Shown: positions 51,165-59,175 of the stretch, piece after piece | Position numbering within the stretch: the first letter of the stretch is position 1 | Layout: every line of letters begins with the position of its first letter | Origin: Io17-Chloro-G2 sp965226915 | GTDB lineage: Bacteria; Chloroflexota; Dehalococcoidia; Lucifugimonadales; UBA3495 | Assembly: GCA_965226915.1 (NCBI GenBank) | Contig: CBDDEJ010000004.1 | Coordinates: forward strand, 186,001-250,000 | Length of the DNA: 64,000 nucleotides | Reading direction: 5' to 3' | Position numbers and translations under genes: made by a program | The notes under the pieces: model-generated | What the model saw: only the letters and a program-made list of their open reading frames with translations | Database searches by the model: none | Told to the model about the DNA's origin: nothing

Positions 51165-51620
51165 ATGGAGGCAACCGGAGTTTCCCACATCGCCATCTGT
51201 GTCCGGGATATGGAAAAATCTCTGGGGTTTTACCGCGACCAATTGGGTATGACGGTAATAATAGACCACGACACCGACCCCACAGAGGGTGGACGGGCAC
51301 ATAACTATAAACACCAGCGCAAAACCCGCCGCCGCGTTAGCATCGGCTATCAAGGCGATAATGTCCCCGCCCTCACATTGACTAGCCAGCCTGGGGAAGC
51401 GCCGGATGGCGAGCCCATCCAGCTAGACCAGGTCGGCATCACCCATCTAGCTTTCATCATGCCGGAACTAAAAACGTTCACCGAAGCTATCCTGGCCAAG
51501 GGCGTTGAGCTCGCCGGGCCTCGGGAAGCGTTTTTCGACAATCAGGGAAACGTCCGAAACATCTATGTCAAAGACCCCGACGGCATCCTTATCCAGTTCA
51601 GCGCCGGGGCCGGAGCCTGA
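51165..51620 (+). CDS. VOC-family protein (glyoxalase/dioxygenase-like)
   Basis: A 151-residue single-chain VOC protein. VSHIAICVRDMEKSLGFYRD opens the first half-barrel, GITHLAFIMPELKTFTEAIL the second, and it ends YVKDPDGILIQFSAGAG. His near 8 and 95 and Glu/Gln near the end can form the metal site. The stretch in the middle is basic and polar (HNYKHQRKTRRRVS). GGGAGG lies 10 bases before the ATG. The reaction is unknown; lyases, epimerases and dioxygenases share this fold. It precedes lutABC but is separated from it by about 90 bases. Confidence 0.83.
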   Translation: MEATGVSHIAICVRDMEKSLGFYRDQLGMTVIIDHDTDPTEGGRAHNYKHQRKTRRRVSIGYQGDNVPALTLTSQPGEAPDGEPIQLDQVGITHLAFIMPELKTFTEAILAKGVELAGPREAFFDNQGNVRNIYVKDPDGILIQFSAGAGA

Positions 51621-51712
51621 AGGCCCTCGCCTCCGTTCTCATTTCCTGTTGCCGCCGCCATACCCGTCTGCTACCCTTAGCCTGGCTGATCCGGCAAGGC
51701 TGAACACACATT

Positions 51713-52468
51713 ATGACCCAACCAACAGGCGCCAGCGCTTCCCTTTTCGCCACGTGCATTGTGGACCAACTATTTCCCCAAGTGGGGGTCAGCGTAGTGC
51801 GGGTGTTACGGCATCTAGGCGTGGAAGTCGATTTTCCCCCAGATCAGACCTGCTGCGGCCAGCCCCTGTATAATTCAGGCTTCAACCAACAGGCGATGAA
51901 GTTGGCGGCCCGAGTTCTCGACAGCTTCGAGGGCAGCCAATACATCGTCGTCCCTTCCGGTTCCTGCGCCGCCATGATCAAGGTCTTCTACCTGGACCTG
52001 TTTCAAGACCAGCCCGATGAGTTACGACGGGCCGAACAAATGGCGCCCAAAGTCTGCGAGTTCTCCCAGTTCCTGGTCCAAGTCCTAGGCGCCGCCGACG
52101 TTGGCGCATCGTTTCCCGGCGCCGCCGCATACCATCCCAGTTGCCACTTGATGCGGGAGATGAACGTCCGCGATGAACCCCGCGAGCTTTTGAGCCACGT
52201 ATCCGGCCTACAAATAAACGACATGCCTCAGGCCGAGACCTGCTGCGGTTTCGGCGGGACTTTCTCGATCAAGTTTCCCCACATATCCGAGGGCATGTTG
52301 GCGGACAAAGTAGCAAGCGTATCGGCCAGCGGCGCCAAGACCCTGGTGTCATGCGACATGGGATGCCTGATGCACATAGACGGCGCCCTTAGCCGACAGG
52401 GCATAGGTGTCCAGACCCGGCATTTGGCTCAGGTGTTGGACCCTACCCACCCCGAGCCGGGATCATAG
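51713..52468 (+). CDS. lutA: Lactate utilisation protein A (cysteine-rich CCG-domain protein)
   Basis: A 251-residue LutA/LldE-type protein. Two CCG domains: CIVDQLFPQVGVSVVRVL with DQTCCGQPLYNSGF, and AYHPSCHLMREM with AETCCGFGGTFS, the usual CxnCCGxnCxxC pattern for iron-sulfur binding. With LutB and LutC it oxidises L-lactate to pyruvate through iron-sulfur centres. The stop is followed after only 3 bases by the lutB start, so the genes are a tight operon. No LutR-type regulator is nearby. Confidence 0.92.
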   Translation: MTQPTGASASLFATCIVDQLFPQVGVSVVRVLRHLGVEVDFPPDQTCCGQPLYNSGFNQQAMKLAARVLDSFEGSQYIVVPSGSCAAMIKVFYLDLFQDQPDELRRAEQMAPKVCEFSQFLVQVLGAADVGASFPGAAAYHPSCHLMREMNVRDEPRELLSHVSGLQINDMPQAETCCGFGGTFSIKFPHISEGMLADKVASVSASGAKTLVSCDMGCLMHIDGALSRQGIGVQTRHLAQVLDPTHPEPGS

Positions 52469-52471
52469 TCA

Positions 52472-53965
52472 ATGGCCGACGTTAAAACCCAAGATTTCTC
52501 CGCCGCTTCGGCCATCTCCATTCAGGACCCCATCCTGAGACAGGCTTTGATCAAGGTTGGAACGGGCTTCGACAGCGCCCGGCTGGACGCCATCCAAGAC
52601 GTGACCCCCGACGCCTGGGACGCATGGCGAGACGAAGCCCGCCGGATCAAGATCCACACCTTGGACCACTTGGACTATTACCTGGACCTATTGGAACAAA
52701 ACGTTGCCAAGGCAGGAGGCCAGATTCACTTCGCCGCCGATGCCGCCGAGGCAAACGCCATAGTCGCCGACATAGCGCAATCCGGCGGCGTTAAGGTCGT
52801 CACCAAGGGCAAATCCATGGTTTCCGAGGAGCTTTCCCTCAATCCGGTACTCGAATCTATTGGTGTAGAGGTATTTGAAACAGACCTGGGCGAATACATC
52901 ATCCAGTTGGCCGGAGAAACTCCCTCGCACCTGGTGGCTCCGGCTTTGCACAAGACCAAGGAGCAAGTGGCCCAACTGTTCAGCGACAAAATGGGTCTGC
53001 CCCACCTGGAGAGCATAGAAGACATGGCCAAGGCCGCCCGGGAGGTGTTGCGGGAAAAATTCCTTCAGGCGGATATGGGCATCTCCGGCGCCAATTTTTT
53101 GGTGGCTGAGACCGGCACGTTGGTGATCATCACCAACGAGGGCAATGGCCGGATGTGCACCTCCGCTCCGCGCATCCACGTTGGCATCACCGGCATGGAA
53201 AAAGTCATCCCTTCGTTGCAAGACCTGGCGGTTTTCCTGCGGCTGCTTCCCCGGTCCGCTACCGGCCAGCGCATCACCAGCTATGTGAGCATGGTGACGG
53301 GGCCCCGGCGGGAAACCGATGAAGACGGCCCGGAAGAATTCCACCTGGTCATAGTGGATAACGGCCGGTCCAAGATGCTGGCCGACCCGGAGCTTCGCGA
53401 AGCCCTTTATTGCATCCGCTGCGGCGCTTGTCTAAACATATGCCCGGTGTATAAAAAGGTGGGTGGCCACGCCTACGGCTGGGTGTATCCGGGGCCCATC
53501 GGAGCGGTGGTTTCACCTTCTCTGACAGGCCTGAAGCAAGCCAAGGACCTGCCCCAAGCATCTAGCCTCTGCGGCGCCTGCCGGGAAGTCTGTCCCGTCA
53601 AGATCAATATTCCCCGCATGTTGCTTCATCTGCGAAAAAATCTCGCGGAGAGCGCCGAACCCAATGAAAACGCCTCCCGCCCCGTCGACCGCCTTATGGC
53701 CCGGGGTTATGCCTGGCTGATGAGCAGCCCGGCGTTGGTGTCTTTGGCCCATCGAACTGCCCGTACCCTTCAGGGGCCGCTATTGATGCTGCCATTCGGT
53801 CCGTTAAGCAAGTTCAAAAACCACAACGGCGAGGCCATTAGACGGGTTCGCTTACCATTTTTGTCACGGTGGACCCGGTCCAAGGACTTACCCCTGCTGC
53901 CGCCCCGCACGTTCCACGAGATCTGGCGGAAAGAGTTGAGTCGGACCACCAAGGACGGCGCTTAA
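52472..53965 (+). CDS. lutB: Lactate utilisation protein B (iron-sulfur cluster protein)
   Basis: A 497-residue LutB. The first 300 residues are a LUD domain (VKVVTKGKSMVSEELSLN, GANFLVAETGTLVIITNEGN). Two ferredoxin-type clusters follow: CIRCGACLNICPVYKKVGG near 315 and CGACREVCPVKINIPRML near 365, both with the CxxCxxCxxxCP arrangement for [4Fe-4S]. This subunit passes electrons in lactate oxidation. It lies between lutA (3 bases) and lutC (1 base). The C-terminal 100 residues are the variable LutB tail. Confidence 0.94.
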   Translation: MADVKTQDFSAASAISIQDPILRQALIKVGTGFDSARLDAIQDVTPDAWDAWRDEARRIKIHTLDHLDYYLDLLEQNVAKAGGQIHFAADAAEANAIVADIAQSGGVKVVTKGKSMVSEELSLNPVLESIGVEVFETDLGEYIIQLAGETPSHLVAPALHKTKEQVAQLFSDKMGLPHLESIEDMAKAAREVLREKFLQADMGISGANFLVAETGTLVIITNEGNGRMCTSAPRIHVGITGMEKVIPSLQDLAVFLRLLPRSATGQRITSYVSMVTGPRRETDEDGPEEFHLVIVDNGRSKMLADPELREALYCIRCGACLNICPVYKKVGGHAYGWVYPGPIGAVVSPSLTGLKQAKDLPQASSLCGACREVCPVKINIPRMLLHLRKNLAESAEPNENASRPVDRLMARGYAWLMSSPALVSLAHRTARTLQGPLLMLPFGPLSKFKNHNGEAIRRVRLPFLSRWTRSKDLPLLPPRTFHEIWRKELSRTTKDGA

Positions 53966-53966
53966 G

Positions 53967-54710
53967 GTGCGGCCGGCGCGGGAAACGGGGAAAGACGAAT
54001 TTTTGGCTAATGTACGGCAGGCGTTGGGCCGGTCTGCCGGGCCGCCGGCGGATCTTTACCCCAGGCTTGAAGAATCCTCTGGGGAGTTGGAAGACCAGGT
54101 GGGGGAGTTGCGCCGACGCCTCGAAGCCAATGTCCCCCAATTGCTAGACCGGCTGGCCCGGGTGGCCGGAATGCAGGGGTGGCAGGTTCACCGGGCCGAA
54201 GACCCCGAAGCCGCCATAGCCGCAGTGCTGGCGGTGGCGAACTCACTTGGCATAGAGCGAGCGGTAAGAACCGGTCAAGAAGTATTTCAGGACATTCCTC
54301 TGGACCATGGCGCCGAGAACTCGGGATTAGCGATCTCCGTCGGCGCCCAGGATGACGGCCTTGATCGCCAGGCCGTACGCAAACGAATCATCGATGCGGG
54401 AATGGGCATCACCGGCGCCGATTACGCCGTGGCCGAGACCGGCTCGGTGGTTATCGTACCGCGCCGGGGATTGAGCCGCCTGGCATCCCTGGTTCCGCCG
54501 GTGCACGTGGCAGTAGTCCGGCCTCAGGACTTGGTCGAAACCCTGGACGACGTTTTCCTTTTGCGTCGTCTGGAATACCACAGGAACGGCGGCGATATGG
54601 GCAGCTACCTGAATTTCATCACCGGCCCCAGCCGGACCGCCGATATAGAACAAACCTTGGTGGTAGGAGTCCACGGCCCCAGGGAAGCCCACATGGTGTT
54701 GTTGGGTTAG
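53967..54710 (+). CDS. lutC: Lactate utilisation protein C (LUD domain)
   Basis: A 247-residue LutC. A helical N-terminus (DEFLANVRQALGR) precedes the LUD domain with GITGADYAVAETGSVVIVPR and VHVAVVRPQDLVETLDDVF, and it closes with FITGPSRTADIEQTLVVGVH. It completes the LutABC lactate-oxidising set. The start is GTG directly after the lutB stop, as AAGGTG in the overlap region serves both. The downstream gene is separated by 90 bases and belongs to another unit. Confidence 0.92.
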   Translation: MRPARETGKDEFLANVRQALGRSAGPPADLYPRLEESSGELEDQVGELRRRLEANVPQLLDRLARVAGMQGWQVHRAEDPEAAIAAVLAVANSLGIERAVRTGQEVFQDIPLDHGAENSGLAISVGAQDDGLDRQAVRKRIIDAGMGITGADYAVAETGSVVIVPRRGLSRLASLVPPVHVAVVRPQDLVETLDDVFLLRRLEYHRNGGDMGSYLNFITGPSRTADIEQTLVVGVHGPREAHMVLLG

Positions 54711-54800
54711 TTGTTGGTTAATGGGACTCGCTCTCATTTCTAGTAAGTAGGTTTGCAAGACTTTGCGCCATATCAACCACAAAAACCATCAGGAGAAAAC

Positions 54801-55142
54801 ATGCCGGTGCGAGTAGGGTTCTCCTTGTTCCGTAAAGAAATGTTGGAGCAGGCATTGCAGGGCATCGAAGAGCTGTTGCCTATCCTGGGAGTGGAAAAAG
54901 TCATCCTGACGGGAGACATGGTCACCGGGGACTTCAACCCGGAAAGCAGCATAGATTTGGTGGTGGTGCACGACACCGACCGCCCTTTTGGCCGGCGCGC
55001 CGACTTTTTTTCCTATCACCTGGACTCCAACGTGGCCGTGGACACCCAGGTATATACGCCCGAAGAGTTTGAGGAGCTGCAGGACACATTGCCCGCCCTG
55101 CATCATGCTTGCCAAAAAGGGAGGGTCATCTATGAGGCCTGA
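54801..55142 (+). CDS. Nucleotidyltransferase-fold protein (MNT-like), partner of a HEPN gene
   Basis: A 113-residue protein of the minimal nucleotidyltransferase type. The core reads VILTGDMVTGDFNPESSIDL. The family consensus is GSxxxGxxxxxSDIDL, so GS is replaced by GD and the first catalytic Asp by Ser; one Asp remains. Activity is therefore doubtful. AGGAG lies before the ATG. The HEPN gene follows 17 bases later. In MNT/HEPN pairs the HEPN protein is an RNase toxin that the nucleotidyltransferase silences by adding nucleotides. Confidence 0.75.
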   Translation: MPVRVGFSLFRKEMLEQALQGIEELLPILGVEKVILTGDMVTGDFNPESSIDLVVVHDTDRPFGRRADFFSYHLDSNVAVDTQVYTPEEFEELQDTLPALHHACQKGRVIYEA

Positions 55143-55159
55143 TTTGGAGTTTGTTTCCC

Positions 55160-55561
55160 ATGCCTGATTTCGTTGCCGAAGGCGCCCGCTGGCTGCGCCA
55201 GGCCCGCCAAGACCTTTTGGACGCCGATTTCGCCCGGGAGGGCAGCCGGTTCAATCTAACCTGCTTTTTGGGCCAGCAGGCGGCGGAGAAGGCCATAAAG
55301 GCCTTTCTCTACCACCGGGGGGCCGAGGACATATGGAGCCACTCCCTCATCGACCTGTGCGAAGACGCCAAGCTCTTTGAGATGTTCTTCGACACCATCA
55401 AAAGCGAGGCCCGCCAACTGGACAAATATTACGAGATCACCCGCTACCCCTACCACCTGCCCGGTGGCATACCGTCGGAAGCCTTCGACAAGATCGACGC
55501 CGACCGGGCCATTGAGCTCTCCCAGTTTGTGGTTGACTTTGTCGGAGAGCGCCTGGATTAG
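55160..55561 (+). CDS. HEPN-domain protein
   Basis: A 133-residue all-helical HEPN protein. EGARWLRQARQDLLDADFAR opens it, followed by FLGQQAAEKAIKAFLYHRGA, the standard HEPN core, and HSLIDLCEDAK. The usual Rx4-6H RNase motif appears as R-G-A-E-D-I-W-S-H, with seven residues between R and H, so nuclease activity is uncertain. It pairs with the nucleotidyltransferase gene 17 bases upstream. The ATG at 55160 is preferred to TTG 55151. Confidence 0.83.
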   Translation: MPDFVAEGARWLRQARQDLLDADFAREGSRFNLTCFLGQQAAEKAIKAFLYHRGAEDIWSHSLIDLCEDAKLFEMFFDTIKSEARQLDKYYEITRYPYHLPGGIPSEAFDKIDADRAIELSQFVVDFVGERLD

Positions 55562-55626
55562 CTTTTCGGCCGTTCAGCGTCGCACGGGGCGTAAAAACGC
55601 CGGACCATCCACTAAGGGGTAACCAA

Positions 55627-56082
55627 ATGCAAGCTCCAGAGATAATCCAGCCTCAAAAACTAGGCGACTATCTGGAGATTATGACTAAGGCGGTCTTCCA
55701 GAGCGACATTTCATGGAAAGTGGTCCAGTCCAAGTGGCCAGGAATAAAGGACGCTTTCATGGACTTCGATGCCGAGACAATCGCTCAATTCTCCAAACCT
55801 GAGTTAGAGGCGTTGGTCCAAGACACCAGGGTTATTCGCAACCGCCGCAAACTGGAAGCTATCGTGTCCAACGCCCAACGTATGCTCGAGCTTGATAAGC
55901 AATTCGGCGGTTTTCAGCAATACCTTCGATCCCACGCTGATTTTCGTTCCACCGTCCAGGACATCCGCAAACAATTCAAGTTCATGGGCGACACCGGGAC
56001 CATGTATTTTCTCCACGTGGTCGGCGAGGAAGTCCCTTCCCACGATGAGTGGGTCGAGTCACGGATCAATCGACCTGAATAA
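55627..56082 (+). CDS. Tag-like DNA-3-methyladenine glycosylase I family protein
   Basis: A 151-residue helical protein with the Tag-family pattern: LEIMTKAVFQSDISWKVVQS, KWPGIKDAFMDFD, DTRVIRNRRKLEAIVSNAQR and FKFMGDTGTMYFL near the end. Family members remove alkylated adenines from DNA. It is shorter than E. coli Tag (187) and lacks the zinc-binding Cys and His at the ends, as do related short forms, so activity and substrate are not certain. It follows the HEPN gene by about 65 bases and converges with bluB. Confidence 0.8.
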   Translation: MQAPEIIQPQKLGDYLEIMTKAVFQSDISWKVVQSKWPGIKDAFMDFDAETIAQFSKPELEALVQDTRVIRNRRKLEAIVSNAQRMLELDKQFGGFQQYLRSHADFRSTVQDIRKQFKFMGDTGTMYFLHVVGEEVPSHDEWVESRINRPE

Positions 56083-56106
56083 GGATTCTCCGACCACATG
56101 AGATCC

Positions 56107-56853
56107 TTATCCGGATTCTTGTTCATCGGCTAGGGCCTGTTGAAAATCCTCCCACTCCGGAGGCGTGCTGACACCGCTCCAATCATCGAAATGCAGAAGT
56201 TCGCTGACCGGCAGCCGGTCGCGCCAACCTGCTGTCTGCAAAGTCGGCTGGGAGGGAAACTCCACCGGATACCCAAGGCAGAGGTAGGCCACCGGTATCA
56301 CGTGATGGGGGATGCCTAGGATTTTTCTTAACTGGGGCATTTTAAGCACGCTGACCCAACCCACGCCGACGCCTTCCGAGCGGGCCGCCAGCCACAGGTT
56401 TTGCACTGCGCAACACGTGGAGTACACGTCGGTCTCTTGGACGGAGTTGCGCCCCAGCACCTCCCCGGCTCTGGTGGGGTCGCAGGTGATACACAGGTTG
56501 ACCGGCGATTCCAGTATCCCTTCCAGTTTGAGGGATAGGTATTGGGAGCGGCGGGGCTCATCGAAATAGCAGGCGGCCGCCTGCCGCTCGCGTTGGAACA
56601 ACTCCTTGACCTGCCCGCGCACATCCAAATCGCGGATCAAGATGAGGTCCCACGGCTGCATAAAACCCACTGACGGGCCTTGGTGGGCGGCTTGGATTAT
56701 CCGAGCTAACACTTGGCCGGGTATCGGGTCATTACGAAAATGCCGTATGTCCCGTCTGGAGTAAATGGCCCGGTAGAGCCCCCGGCGTTCCTCCGTAGAA
56801 AACAAATCCGGCGACGCCGATTCAAGTTCCCGTGACGCTTCATGCGATGTCAT
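56107..56853 (-). CDS. bluB: 5,6-dimethylbenzimidazole synthase (BluB)
   Basis: About 248 residues of the nitroreductase-like BluB type. LYRAIYSRRDIRHFRNDPIP near residue 27 binds FMN phosphate, followed by AAHQGPSVGFMQPWDLILI and YSTCCAVQNLWLAARSEGVG, then GWVSVLKMPQLRKILGIP. BluB destroys its FMN to make the lower ligand of vitamin B12. A cobalamin riboswitch with a terminator lies directly upstream, which supports the call. ATG 56853 is preferred because GGGAG lies 8 bases upstream; longer starts fall inside the terminator hairpin. Confidence 0.93.
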   Translation of the reverse strand: MTSHEASRELESASPDLFSTEERRGLYRAIYSRRDIRHFRNDPIPGQVLARIIQAAHQGPSVGFMQPWDLILIRDLDVRGQVKELFQRERQAAACYFDEPRRSQYLSLKLEGILESPVNLCITCDPTRAGEVLGRNSVQETDVYSTCCAVQNLWLAARSEGVGVGWVSVLKMPQLRKILGIPHHVIPVAYLCLGYPVEFPSQPTLQTAGWRDRLPVSELLHFDDWSGVSTPPEWEDFQQALADEQESG

Positions 56854-56889
56854 CGCGTTAATCTCCCATTGGTTGAGTCGACCATAATG

Positions 56890-57150
56890 AAAACCCCCCG
56901 CCCAGAACATGGGCGGGGGCATGTTGCAACAATCAGCACCCGCTTAATCCACGAAGCGGTTTAACAAGCGTGGCAGGTCTCCTGACTGATGGATCATCAC
57001 CTTCCAACGCCTTCCCGCCCTGGTGGGGCAGTGACTGCTTTGACGCTTGCTGGAAGGCTCCCCAATTACAGTGGCGGGCCCGTGCCGGAGTCTCACCGGC
57101 TCCCCTTTTCTCCCCGAAAAATCGGGGCGCCACGCACCATTCTGTTTCCG
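56890..57150 (-). promoter_or_regulatory. Cobalamin riboswitch with intrinsic terminator, controlling bluB
   Basis: Read on the minus strand. The aptamer has CCGGTGAGACTCCGGCACGG, then GGGCCCGCCACTGT (around 57068-57082) and the B12 box AGTCAGGAGACCTGCC (56972-56987). An expression platform follows: CCCCCGCCC and GGGCGGGGG (56894-56919) with a 7-base loop and then GTTTTCATT, a clear terminator 40 bases before the bluB start. Cobalamin binding should favour termination, so bluB is shut off when B12 is plentiful. The left boundary was placed at the terminator; the right is approximate. Confidence 0.92.
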
Positions 57151-57990
57151 TCAGAGAGCATAGGTGATACCTGGGGCGAAGTCAATGAAGCCGGAAATAC
57201 GGTAGTGGGTCAATTTGAATCCGCCAGCCGGTGCAGTCATTGACCCAAGGCTACTGTGGGGTCGGCAGAAGTTGTACCACATGAAATGAAGCGCAACGGC
57301 GTGTTTGAGGTTCTCTATCTTCTTAGAAAACCCGTTTGTCGATCTTGTGAATCGCGTCATGCTCATTCTCATGGTTAAGTTCTGGCGTTCGATATAGCTA
57401 GTGGAGATATGCGCCGGGTCCGGGTTGCCTTGAACGACCTTGGGTTTGGATGCTATCCATTCGGCTGGGCTGTACCGGCGTTTGTCCTCAGTAGGGTCCT
57501 CTCCGTACAACTTAACCAATTGGGCGTAGTCAACGTTGGAGCCAAACGCACCTTCAACGGCAGACAGATAGGATTTCAGCCCATCCGTTGTTAATTGAAC
57601 GCGGTGGGAAAGCCTACCTGCCAGGTCTGTCATAAGCTCGTAAGCGTAGCCAGCATCACGCAAGCCCACAAGCCAAGAAACGACGAGCTTTGAATCGTCG
57701 CACATGGAAACCCAGGTCCACGCATCCCCAGCGAAGCCGTTCATTCCTGTTGGTACGTTCTTTTGCTTAGCGTACACAAACGACCAAATTTCATCGCACT
57801 GGATGCGGCGGCAAGTTAAGTTGCGGAGATGTTCATCCTGATCCCGAGAACAAGCTGTGCCTATGTCAACAAGAAGCCGCGTGACCGTCCCTTTAGCGGT
57901 GTCATTCATGCGGTATGTGGCCGGGATACTGTTGCCCTCAACAAGTGCCTTGATTACCTGGGTGCGACGCTGAATACTTAGCTTGTTCAT
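57151..57990 (-). CDS. IS1-like DDE transposase
   Basis: A 279-residue transposase. An N-terminal helix-turn-helix (QVIKALVEGNSIPATYRMN) is followed by CRRIQCDEIWSFVYAKQKN with the first Asp, VQLTTDGLKSYLSAVEG with the second, and SYIERQNLTMRMSMTRF with Glu. The chain ends WYNFCRPHSSLGSMTAPAGG. This is the large IS1-type group with ERQN..R, often annotated as IS1 family. The frame runs through the left terminal repeat (FKLTHY) and stops 50 bases outside the element, so the last 17 residues come from flanking DNA. Confidence 0.9.
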   Translation of the reverse strand: MNKLSIQRRTQVIKALVEGNSIPATYRMNDTAKGTVTRLLVDIGTACSRDQDEHLRNLTCRRIQCDEIWSFVYAKQKNVPTGMNGFAGDAWTWVSMCDDSKLVVSWLVGLRDAGYAYELMTDLAGRLSHRVQLTTDGLKSYLSAVEGAFGSNVDYAQLVKLYGEDPTEDKRRYSPAEWIASKPKVVQGNPDPAHISTSYIERQNLTMRMSMTRFTRSTNGFSKKIENLKHAVALHFMWYNFCRPHSSLGSMTAPAGGFKLTHYRISGFIDFAPGITYAL

Positions 57991-58010
57991 ATCATAATTT
58001 TAACATTAGC

Positions 58011-58495
58011 TTACGCATTATTGATATCAAACGGGGTCACTTTGACATCTGAGGGGAAAATGGACAATGTAATCGCGCTTTTCTGTCCAGGCCAACCTAT
58101 AAAGTGTACCAATTCAAACGTGCCGGGTGATACCCACTCCCATTCGTCGCTCTTGTGCATATGGTTATAGAGGCTTGAAGTAAGGTTGCGTGGCTTAGAC
58201 TTCGATAGCCCCGCTTGGATAAGCAGGCGTGCTGCCGCACTCGCATTCGCTTTGCTGTTGATACTCGCGATTTTTTTAACGCGACTCCGTGGCTGGAGCA
58301 GTCCTTAACATCCTCGATCCCTGCCGTTGCTGTAAGTGAGTCTTCACCATTCGTAAGGAGATGTAAAGTTGTTATGGCCGCTTCAATCTGGTGTTCCACC
58401 CTATCTATTTCTTGGCGTAGGTGTTCTTGTTCAACTCGTAGGCTGGCTACAAGGCCGGTAATTGCGGTGACCGCTGGATTCGTTTGTCGATGAGG
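58011..58495 (-). pseudogene. Passenger gene in the IS1-like element, frameshifted
   Basis: The N-terminal part (to about 58278) reads AVTAITGLVASLRVEQEHLR, a coiled coil VEHQIEAAITTLHLL and then DSLTATAGIEDV. A run of seven A shifts the frame to KKIASINSKANASAAARLLI, SLYNHMHKSDEWEWVSPG and a stop at 58011. The C-terminal half looks like a small DNA-binding domain (NASAAARLLIQAGLSKSKP), but this is only an impression. No standard start codon exists upstream of the GTG at 58399. The frameshift shows the gene is not under strong selection, or that the A-run was misread. Confidence 0.6.
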
Positions 58496-58503
58496 CTCGT
58501 CCA

Positions 58504-58542
58504 GACACCCTCGAATTCACGAAACACGAATTCGAGGGTGTC
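58504..58542. repeat. 15-bp perfect hairpin inside the IS1-like element
   Basis: GACACCCTCGAATTC and GAATTCGAGGGTGTC are exact inverse copies with a 9-base loop. TTATTTAT follows on the plus strand. It lies between divergent passenger frames and could act as a terminator or as a regulatory structure. Confidence 0.7.
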
Positions 58543-58584
58543 TTATTTATATCCCAGGAAGGGCAAGTTTATTGTCGGCGTGGT

Positions 58585-58860
58585 GTGATTTTGGAAGTAG
58601 AGAAATGGTATGAGACCAGGGCAGTTGGTACGTTATTGCAGATCAAATGTGTATCATATCGCTATGTCGCATGGACCCCAGGTGGTTCATCAATCCTGAG
58701 ATACCACAATTTGCACGACGATAAGGATGAGTATGTCCACCGCGTATTTAATCCATTAAATAGCAACCAGGTACTACATGAAACGCTAACACGTAAACAA
58801 TTCCCATTGTTTACAGATGTGTTAGATGAAGCCGAATACCTTACCCAGGATTTTAATTGA
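58585..58860 (+). CDS. Passenger protein of unknown function in the IS1-like element (91 aa)
   Basis: A 91-residue protein with the composition of a folded domain: VEKWYETRAVGTLLQIKCVS, YRYVAWTPGGSSILRYHNLH, then RKQFPLFTDVLDEAEYL. Beta-strands dominate. It is not recognised. The GTG start has no obvious ribosome-binding site. It is on the opposite strand from the transposase. Its intact frame beside two broken passengers is notable. Confidence 0.55.
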   Translation: MILEVEKWYETRAVGTLLQIKCVSYRYVAWTPGGSSILRYHNLHDDKDEYVHRVFNPLNSNQVLHETLTRKQFPLFTDVLDEAEYLTQDFN

Positions 58861-58869
58861 GCTAAATAT

Positions 58870-59099
58870 TTAACGTTTGTCCCATCGGGCAAGTGCTGCT
58901 TTCCTAGCCGATGCTGACCGTTCTTCCGGTGTCATCTTAGAAGCGCCCTTGCCTTCCCACCCTTCAACCCACCTAATCGGCCCCGTGCTGCCGCGCTCGC
59001 GTTCTTATCTGTATCCGGCACAGGTTCGCCAGTAACTTCCTCCGTAATGAAAGCGGCTAAGGCGTTAATGCCCTGTGGTGGTTTTTTTCTTTTACGCAT
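58870..59099 (-). pseudogene. Small KGGK-type passenger gene in the IS1-like element, frameshifted
   Basis: It starts at ATG 59099 as RKRKKPPQGINALAAFITEE, then SAAARGRLGGLKGGK, and meets a stop after a few residues. A neighbouring frame continues with KMTPEERSASARKAALARW to a stop at 58870. The pattern GRxGGLKGGKARA...LTPEERxxxARKAAxARW is that of a widespread family of small basic proteins. A one-base change near 58950 breaks it. The family function is unknown. Confidence 0.65.
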
Positions 59100-59175
59100 T
59101 CCATATTATTTGCTCACGCACCTGTCGTTGTCAATTTGAATTTTGCTCAAACTGACCCACTACCGGAAATACCCA

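Larger units (their letters stand above)
57201..59164 (-). mobile_element. IS1-like insertion sequence with passenger genes (1964 bp)
   Basis: The terminal inverted repeats are GGTAGTGGGTCAATTTGAA at 57201 and the reverse of GGTAGTGGGTCAGTTTGA ending at 59164. The element is flanked by GGAAATAC on both sides (57193-57200, 59165-59172), an 8-bp duplication. A transposase occupies about 0.8 kb; the other 1.1 kb hold three passenger frames and a long palindrome. It inserted 4 bases downstream of the glycerate kinase stop, so it broke no gene. Confidence 0.93.
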
